From positions 62,001 through 126,000 of the forward strand of contig JBAMJV010002084.1 of assembly GCA_037951105.1 (NCBI GenBank): 64,000 bases of DNA. Reading direction: 5' to 3'. The translations under genes were made by a program, and so were the position numbers. Below the pieces are notes generated by a model. It saw only the letters and a program-made list of their open reading frames with translations. It did not search any database and had not been told where the DNA came from. Numbering within the stretch: the stretch's first letter is position 1; the number at the start of each line of letters is the position of its first letter. Of the stretch, positions 57,178-64,000 are shown in pieces. This stretch comes from Echinarachnius parma. Lineage: Eukaryota > Echinodermata > Echinoidea > Clypeasteroida > Echinarachniidae.

Positions 57178-59436
57178 GAACGTAACGTTCACGTTCACTC
57201 AATTATGGACAAATTACCGCTACTGAAGAAAGCAAAATCATGAAAATGATGCTTCACCTTCTAAGTCTCAGACATATGTTTAATGCATATACTCACCATT
57301 TTACTCCAGATGCCACTTTAAAACTCCAACATTTTGGCAAAAGGGGCAAAATTAGCCCAATTTCAAAGAAACGTCAACGTTTCTAGCATGCTTGCTGTGT
57401 TGTAATGGCGGCTCAGTATTTTTCTGGTCCGAGTCAGAGTGCGCTCTCTACGCCACAATTACGTACATGCGACACAATGCATTGCATAGCGATGTTTAGT
57501 TACGAGACGCTGCTACTGTGCACTCTCTTCGAGTGTCGACCATTCGAGATCGGATGTTAATCTTCCATCAAGACGTTGACTATTAACGCCGTAATTATGT
57601 CAAGCCTGTCATCACGCTCTGCTACCAACATACATTCAAGTACGCTTTGTAAAAGACTAGTAAACAAACTTTCATGTTTACATGTTACACGCGCTATGCC
57701 ATAGCCAGCCATGGGTGGCGTGTGTACGCGGCCATTTCCTGCCAGTTCCCGAAGGAAGCCCGACTGACAAATTTTTCCCGCTGAAAATGCAGATTTGGTG
57801 AGTATAGCAGAAAATTTTTTAGTCAGAATAGAGAAAGAAAAAAAAGGAAAAAAGGGGCACAATCCATTCATGGATTGCTGGAGCACAAAAGAAGTAAGAA
57901 AGAGAAGGAATGTGAGAGTGGAAAAAAGTGAAACCTACTTCGACCACGAAGTGGATGACTGTAAGGTAAATGGTTCTACCAGAACCATTTACAGTGTAGA
58001 TGTGGGTTAGGGGTAAGGTTAGGGTTGAAGTTAGCGACCGTAATTCTGCTAGCCTACTAAAGTATAGTTTTGCCGTGGGATTATGCAGCGACTTTTTTAA
58101 CGATGCATTTTGTTTGGGTTTGTACCGCCGCCCTTTTTTTTCCGTACTAACAGTAACACACTCCCCAGTCGGGCGAATAGTTGGTACTGAATAAGTAACT
58201 TTTAAACTTAACATTTTCCAAGTGGCTTTAAAATCCGCACCGGTTATTACGCACGATAGCAAAGAATCGAAAGCTTGTTTGGCAGTTTCTGCCCCGTCGC
58301 CCCAAACGTAAAGTTCTCATGGTTGTCCTGCGTAATCGGTAGCGCAGTGCGCAGTAGGATCGTCTTTACGATACCGACCAAACACACAGTTTGAAAGCCA
58401 ATATTCTCAAGTTTTATGTGTGCGATTCTCGTGTGTTTTTTGCGAGTATTTTTTGAGAAGGAGTAGTTTGACTTTGAAGGACGCGAGGTTGAAAATGGTC
58501 ATCGTAATCGCGGCGGCGAAATTAGGCAGTCGCTCGGTAACCGTGCAAAGTACAGCGCCTGGCATACTGAAGTGTGTATACCGTGAGGATAACGGCAAAC
58601 ACACTAATAAAAACAAACATTACCTTAGTTAAAATTATATATCTGGGTTCATATTATTCATACTTACAAATTATGTTATGCATGGACTTCAATGTTCCAA
58701 ATGGTGAAATGACTGAGGCTAAAAAGAAGGATAACTTACTTCAAATTGATGATTTTTGGGCGCTAGTTCACTATTGTACCCGCACTCCGGTGTCGGCACG
58801 CTAGGCCGCTAGCTGCCCGTGACGCACTCGTGAAGAGTACCCTTCGAAACAAAAATATAACGCACCCAAAATCAACTAAGTCTTTGACAATTGTTAGTCC
58901 TAACCCTATATAACCCTAACTAAACCCCTAACCCTAACCCTAATTTGGTGGCTAGCCTATAGGTCAGATTAATGGCTATAGATAGGTCAGATTTAGTGGC
59001 TATACATGTAGGTCACACAAGGGAGCAGAGCTATGCTGCCCTGTGCGGGAACAATGTGGGCCAGTACAGAAAAAGTTTGTCAAATTTTCACACAAAATTC
59101 TGAACTTAATTTCAGCAAAATCAATCATAACTGGCCCTAAAAATGATACAAGTATTATTTGAACTTACCAAAATGGTCCAAATTATTCTTCAAATGTCGA
59201 AAAAAGGGAAAATCTGCAGTTTTGGAAAATCAAAAAGGAGAGGAGTGCTCTCCTCGGAAGTGTTGCTGCTATCTGGATGACTGTCATGTAATTCCCGCAA
59301 GCTTCCCACACCACGCGTGGTACCGTATCCGAATTCTGACACGGGCGTATCCGAAATCGGATACGGCGGGCATGCTTGCACATCGTGAGTGCGCTTGTTT
59401 TGGACAATAATAAGCGGCCTCCGCACGTTGCGGGCG
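57178..59436 (+). repeat. Tandem duplication, unit 2 (2259 bp)
   Basis: Offset of 2280 bp from unit 1, then 2286 after a 6-bp insertion TACATG near 59005. About eight further single-base differences were seen by eye, so about 99.6% identity, a recent event or an assembly-scale tandem allele. Confidence 0.95.
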
Positions 59437-59669
59437 GGCTATCTTTGTTTACGATGGGACATCGAGCAGGAAGAGAAACAAATGGAACTTATTTGTAAGT
59501 ATGACTTATCATTTTGAAAATGAAATTTTGTACAATCAATCATAAAATCAGCTTCAATCTAGGTATGGATTTCTTGACTTTAGTTAGGCTGTTCTTTTCT
59601 GTCTGTTTGTAGTTCAAATTGTGTCCCATAGATTTTACCACTCTGGGCAGTAAATGGTCCTATCAGGAC

Positions 59670-60742
59670 TAAGCCTGAGTCATGTCGGAATTTTTTTGTT
59701 CCGGAATCCGCCGGTGTTGTGCCGGTCGGAATCCGGTATTCCGATAAAAAAAAAAACCTGCCAATGAATGATACGGAACGAACACGCACTAGAAGGTCTG
59801 CCATAGCTTCGGCGGCAGGCCCCGCGCTGCGAGACAGGCCAACTCAACTGCCTCGCGGAAAATTTTGTAGTAGAAAACTATCAGAAGAAAACAAATGACA
59901 AAAAAGTACAAGAAAGACGATGTCGAATGCAACTTACAACGACAAGAAATCCGCTGCGTTTATTATGAAAGCCGATCTAGACTAGTAGGCTACTAGTACT
60001 AGTACTAGTAGCTACCCGGCCCGGCGCGCCCCGCACAGTCATGCGCTATGCAGCTGCTACCATAGCGCTCAGCTCGAGCTGCACATGTACTGTTAGATCA
60101 AACGATAATTTTTAATTAAACGTTGACATCCAGTCCGCCCTCTTTCGGTTACTAAAGCTCAATACAACCCGCCATATCACTCGTATACTTTTGCGTGCAG
60201 GTTACGGGTCTATTTTCTTACGCAAGAATCCATCCGCCGGGAATTGGGGAAGTCCCGGCGGATGGATTCTTGCGTAAGAAAATAGACCCGTAACCTGCAC
60301 GCAAAGTATACGAGTGATATGGCGGGTTGTATCGAGCATTATTAGTAACCGAAATAGGGCGGACTGGATGTCAACGTTTAATTGAGAATCGTTAACAGTA
60401 CGTACATGTGTGCAGCTAGCTCGTGCTGAGCGCTATGGTAGCAGCTGCAATATAGCGCATGACTGTGCGGGGCGCGCCGGGCCGGGTAGCTACTAGTACT
60501 AGTCTAGATCGGCTTTCATAATAAACGCAGCGGATTTCTTGTCGTTGTAAGTTGCATTCGACATCGTCTTTCTTGTACTTTTTTGTCATTTGTTTTCTTC
60601 TGATAGTTTTCTACTACAAAATATATAAGATATTATTTATGTATTACATTGTTTCATCGGAATACCGGAATGGAGAAAACAAAACCGGAACACGCACACA
60701 CCGGACGGATTCCGGTCTTCCGACCGTTCCGACCCAGGCTTA
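59670..60742. mobile_element. hAT-type element with a giant internal hairpin
   Basis: Ends TAAGCCTGAGTC and inverted TAAGCCTGGGTC; exact 8-bp duplication ATCAGGAC (59662-59669, 60743-60750). Subterminal TCCGG/CCGGAAT clusters at both ends. Its target is the spacer of a palindrome GTAAATGGTCC...GGACCATTTAC. The interior is a 759-bp near-perfect palindrome. No coding capacity. Confidence 0.88.
59863..60621. repeat. 759-bp near-perfect palindrome
   Basis: Arms of about 370 bp, roughly 95% identical by eye, centred near 60242 on CCGCCGGG-AATTGGGGAAGT-CCCGGCGG. Outer arm words TTTTGTAGTAGAAAAC and AAAGACGATGTCGAATGC have exact inverted partners. Differences include one or two small indels (extra ACTAGTACTAGT-type units in the left arm). 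Confidence 0.92.
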
Positions 60743-60891
60743 ATCAGGACCATTTACAATACATTGTAGATGTGCTATAGGTCAGATTTAGTGGCTATAA
60801 CTTGGCTACATAAGACAAACAGTATAGCATTAGCAGTGGTGGGGCCTAATATACACGATATAGCCATTAATCTGACCTATAGCCATTAATC

Positions 60892-62155
60892 TAATGCTGT
60901 TATCCGATCCGGGAACGATCCGATTTCCCGGCGATAATCGCTTCTGAGCCGGATCCGAGACGGATCCGAGAAATACATTTTCTCGGTAGAAAATATCGGA
61001 AGATTTTGCCGACCCATTTTCTCCAGTAATTATTGAAAATGTGTATGTTTGACAGTCCATTAAGTAGTGTAATTTAAATAAAGAATGGGGGAATCAATAT
61101 TGTTTACTTTATGAGTGGTTATTTTGGAGAAATTCTTGGTTCATTAATTCGTTTCGCAGTCGAAAATTGAACAGGATGCGCAAAATTGCTAGTCATTTGA
61201 ACGATATTGCCGACGGAAATGCACACAAAGTTAGGCCGACACTCTCGGGGAGACTTCAGATGTATATCTGTATGATCGAGCTGATCAGCCAGTGCATTTT
61301 AAAAGTGGCTCAAAATACGTATTTTGGTTATTTGCACCATGTTTAAATGTTTTGATATTCTACTTACATGATTGCATGGAGTTTAAAAGCTGAACAGAAA
61401 AAAACTGTGCAAACAACTACTTAAAAAATCGGTAAATAACAACTACATGTATAATACATAACAGATTGCGGATGAATCCGGCGTATGAAACAAAGACCCG
61501 TACACGAGCGAATATGCGTGAAACATGCCAGCAGTGCGCAGCGGCCCGAAAACTTGCTGCTACCGGTACCGTAACTACTTCAACCTTCCCTCACGAACGT
61601 GCTTTAGAAATTTATCGATATATTCAGCCCAGTTTTTCATTGTTTTGGGGGTATTTTTAAAAATCTGTTCAGCTTTCAAATGCCATGTTATCATGTAAGT
61701 AGACTACCAAAATTGTGTTGATCACAAAAAGGCTAATTTATAGCCACTTTTTGAAGGCTCTCACCAAGAAGATCGTACATATTTTCATGTGATGTTTCCC
61801 CGTGACTGGCCGGCTGAGTTCTGTGAATGTGTGGCGCGATGCTGAACAAACGATCGATTTCTAGGCCCAATTCACTTCGGGAAAAATACTTTTCTTGCGA
61901 AACTTAGTTAATTCTGAATAGTCTGTAACTGTTTTTCTGTAAAGGTTGATATGTGCATGCCTCAAAGCGTCAACATTGTTAATATTATTGGCATATAAAA
62001 CAAGAAAGATAAGTCTACAACGCTGCATTTTTTTCAGAGCAAATTGCAATATTATTTTTTTTCGAGATCCGATCCGATCCGAGAATCTCGTTAGCGATTT
62101 TGAATTCTACCGATCCGAGATCGATCCGGGATTTTTTCTTTACCTAACAGCATTA
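60892..62155. mobile_element. Non-autonomous hAT-type element, ends TAATGCTGTTA
   Basis: Perfect 11-bp inverted ends TAATGCTGTTA; exact 8-bp duplication CATTAATC (60884-60891, 62156-62163) inside a tandem CCATTAATCTGACCTATAG repeat. Subterminal GATCCGA/TCGGATC clusters at both ends, like 7715-8861. 1264 bp, no transposase. Confidence 0.85.
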
Positions 62156-62216
62156 CATTAATCTGACCTATAGCCATTAATCTGACCTATAGCCATTAAT
62201 CTGACCTATAGCCACC

Positions 62217-62414
62217 AAATTAGGGTTAGGGTTAGGGGTTTAGTTAGGGTTATATAGGGTTAGGACTAACAATTGTCGAAGATTTAGTTGATTTTGGGTG
62301 CCTTATATTTTTGTTTCGAAGCCTTCGAAGGGTACTCTGCACGAGCGCGTCACGGGCAGCTAGCGGCCTAAGCGTGCCGACACCGGAGTGCGGGTACAAT
62401 AGTGAACTAGCGCC
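62217..62414 (-). repeat. Inverted copy of part of the tandem-duplication unit
   Basis: Inverse of 56478-56665 (and of 58758-58945) at about 95% identity: CTAGCGGCCTA, GACACCGGAGTGCGGGTAC and the TTAGGG run. It shows that the duplicated unit belongs to a dispersed family with copies in both orientations. Confidence 0.85.
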
Positions 62415-62603
62415 GATTTTTGACGGTAGTCCCTGTAATATTCCATTTGATCGCTGCAATGATGACCCCGGCCGAAAGCTCGTCAGCTATGCATGCTGGG
62501 ATAGCATGCATGCATGCAGCGGCCAGCGCATAGCCGACTAGCTTCCGGGGTCATCATTGCAGCGCGATCAGTTGGAATATCAGCACGGACTACCGTAAAA
62601 AAT
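62415..62603. mobile_element. ~185-bp MITE, ends ACGGTAGTCC
   Basis: Inverted ends (GATTTTT)xACGGTAGTCC and about 50-bp arms sharing ATATTCCA, GATCGC-TGCAATGATG and ACCCCGG. It interrupts the inverted copy of the duplication unit between AGCGCC and ATCATCAATTT, where the unit reads without a break. Confidence 0.75.
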
Positions 62604-63427
62604 CATCAATTTTGGGTAAGTTATCATTCTTTTTCAACAAATTAAATATCATGCAAGGTAGGTTGAAGGTTAAATTAATTGCTAGAACTAAAACAAATTA
62701 ATAAATAATGAAAGGAAAGTTGATAAATCACCTCGTCGCAAAATCACCCAAACATTTTGAGCGACGTCGCGTCACAGCGCTGTGCTATAGCACAGCGCTG
62801 AGACACAGTTAGTCGCACGGTAGATATGGATTTGGCGACTTTAGGCGACTTTGGCTGTTCTTTTCTCTCTGTTTGTAGTTCAAATTGTGTCCATTATAAG
62901 TTGCCACTGTGTGCAGTATAGGACCATAATAATACATAACCTAACCAGGCGCCACCCCTGGAATATGGGGCTGATCACACATAGGTACATTACAGTAGCA
63001 TTGTGTGGAGATCAACCTCTTCCGCTAGATCGACAAATCTATCGCTTTCATGGCCTTTTTGACATTTATTATTGTTATTTTCACTGTCTGCATTCTAGCG
63101 ATAGACGCTACCCATACACTGTGCCTTGCGCGGCAAGAACACCGTAACTCTGCAGTAAAAGTTACTTACGGAAAATCAGTTGCATTCAAATACAAAACAC
63201 CACATTCTCACACTTTGAGCGACATTTGTAGCCCTATCAATATATTTAGGGCTACTATAATACTTTAACTCACCGATCTCGTGTGTCGCTGTACGTGTCA
63301 TTCCATAATTCCGGCGATTTTTACAATTTTAAAACGATTTTCCATCACTCTTCTTCGGTCTTTCGCGGTACTTTTTGTTCAAACTGCAAAATGCGCGAAC
63401 ACTTTTTCAGAAACTTAGGCAGCTAGG

Positions 63428-64000
63428 TACATACAAGTTTTGGCATCCGCGCACCCTTTTCTCTCATCCCGAGGCAGATTATGCACAACGTTCACCCCTG
63501 AAAAGTGACCTACTTCCTTACTGCGCGCAGTACGCGCGCTGTGCAAGCGTATGCGCGGTGTTTTCTATTTTCGGAATGTAACCCCAAAAGTTCAATTCAT
63601 TACGTTAAATTTAAAGGGGAAAAAGGACAGTTCTTTGCACCAAGATGAATTTAGCTCACGGATATCTTGTTTTTAGAAATTTGCGACACTTTTTTAGACC
63701 ATCTTCTGATTTGTGTCGGAAATATCACCTATTGATTTTAGAGGCGGAATGGAATCACGGCGTGGTAGCCCAGGATCTTAGCGCGACACTAGTAAGTATC
63801 GTTTATAACAAATAATCCCGGAAACGGGACAACTAATGATTTTAAGGGAGGCTTGCGTAGTTGCTATGTATCCTGGTATCCGCTCAGTATTGACTTTGCA
63901 CGTAATCGACAGAAAACGCGAGACAGGTCACACATGTACAAAGTCAATGGCGAGCCTAACCGAGCGGACACAGGCATTGAAAAGGCCAATTTTCGTGGCG
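63428..64000. repeat. Unclassified repeat holding the empty site of element D
   Basis: Matches 46508-46567 joined to 50231-50640, and reads GGCAGATTATGCACAACG without interruption. It has its own ~115-bp insertion (about 63797-63910) relative to the other copy. It continues past the window end. Confidence 0.8.

Overview
This is eukaryotic DNA: one host gene in small exons, split by very large introns packed with transposable elements. The gene is a GIT-family ARF GTPase-activating adaptor (GIT1/GIT2 type) on the minus strand. Five consecutive coding exons are readable (39486-39350, 20340-20228, 9506-9407, 6270-6184, 5036-4906), and all four junctions keep the reading frame. The first exon, with the start codon and first zinc-finger cysteine pair, and everything after the ankyrin repeats were not found. 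No other host gene was recognised. Foldback elements with arms of ~15-bp tandem repeats, AGGTCA-type repeat arrays, and BEL/Pao and DIRS-like retroelements suggest a marine invertebrate, most likely an echinoderm such as a sea urchin; that assignment is inference.

Layout. 1-5 kb: nested MITEs, a LINE fragment and a TU-like foldback, then a GIT exon. 5-10 kb: a tRNA-like sequence, a foldback split by a hAT-type element, two GIT exons. 10-20 kb: DR1-array elements, a TA-type element and a 3.2-kb element peppered with the word GTAACGGAATTAC, then a GIT exon. 20-23 kb: a TTAA-type MITE and GTGACTTTTGCC words. 23.07-33.18 kb: a degraded DIRS-like retroelement with inverted termini and an internal complementary region, itself hit by a foldback and by a young but incomplete BEL/Pao element (the only long ORF). 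33-40 kb: more word-type elements, a DR1-array element, TTAA-type elements, and the most upstream GIT exon found. 40-51 kb: word-type elements, one with a dated insertion proved by an empty site elsewhere in the window. 51-64 kb: hAT-type elements, a 2.28-kb tandem duplication about 99.6% identical, a 759-bp near-perfect palindrome and telomere-like TTAGGG runs.

The most unusual signal is a group of apparently related non-coding elements. Several end in GGGCAA(T/G)TCC and two have clear 4-bp target duplications. Each carries its own 13-15-bp dyad-like word starting GTNAC and usually ending AC, repeated at scattered places in both orientations. Six such words occur here. They look like a diversified set of recognition sites for one unidentified transposition machinery. 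A second strong signal is a dispersed element whose ~150-bp tandem units each carry a nuclear-receptor DR1 site.
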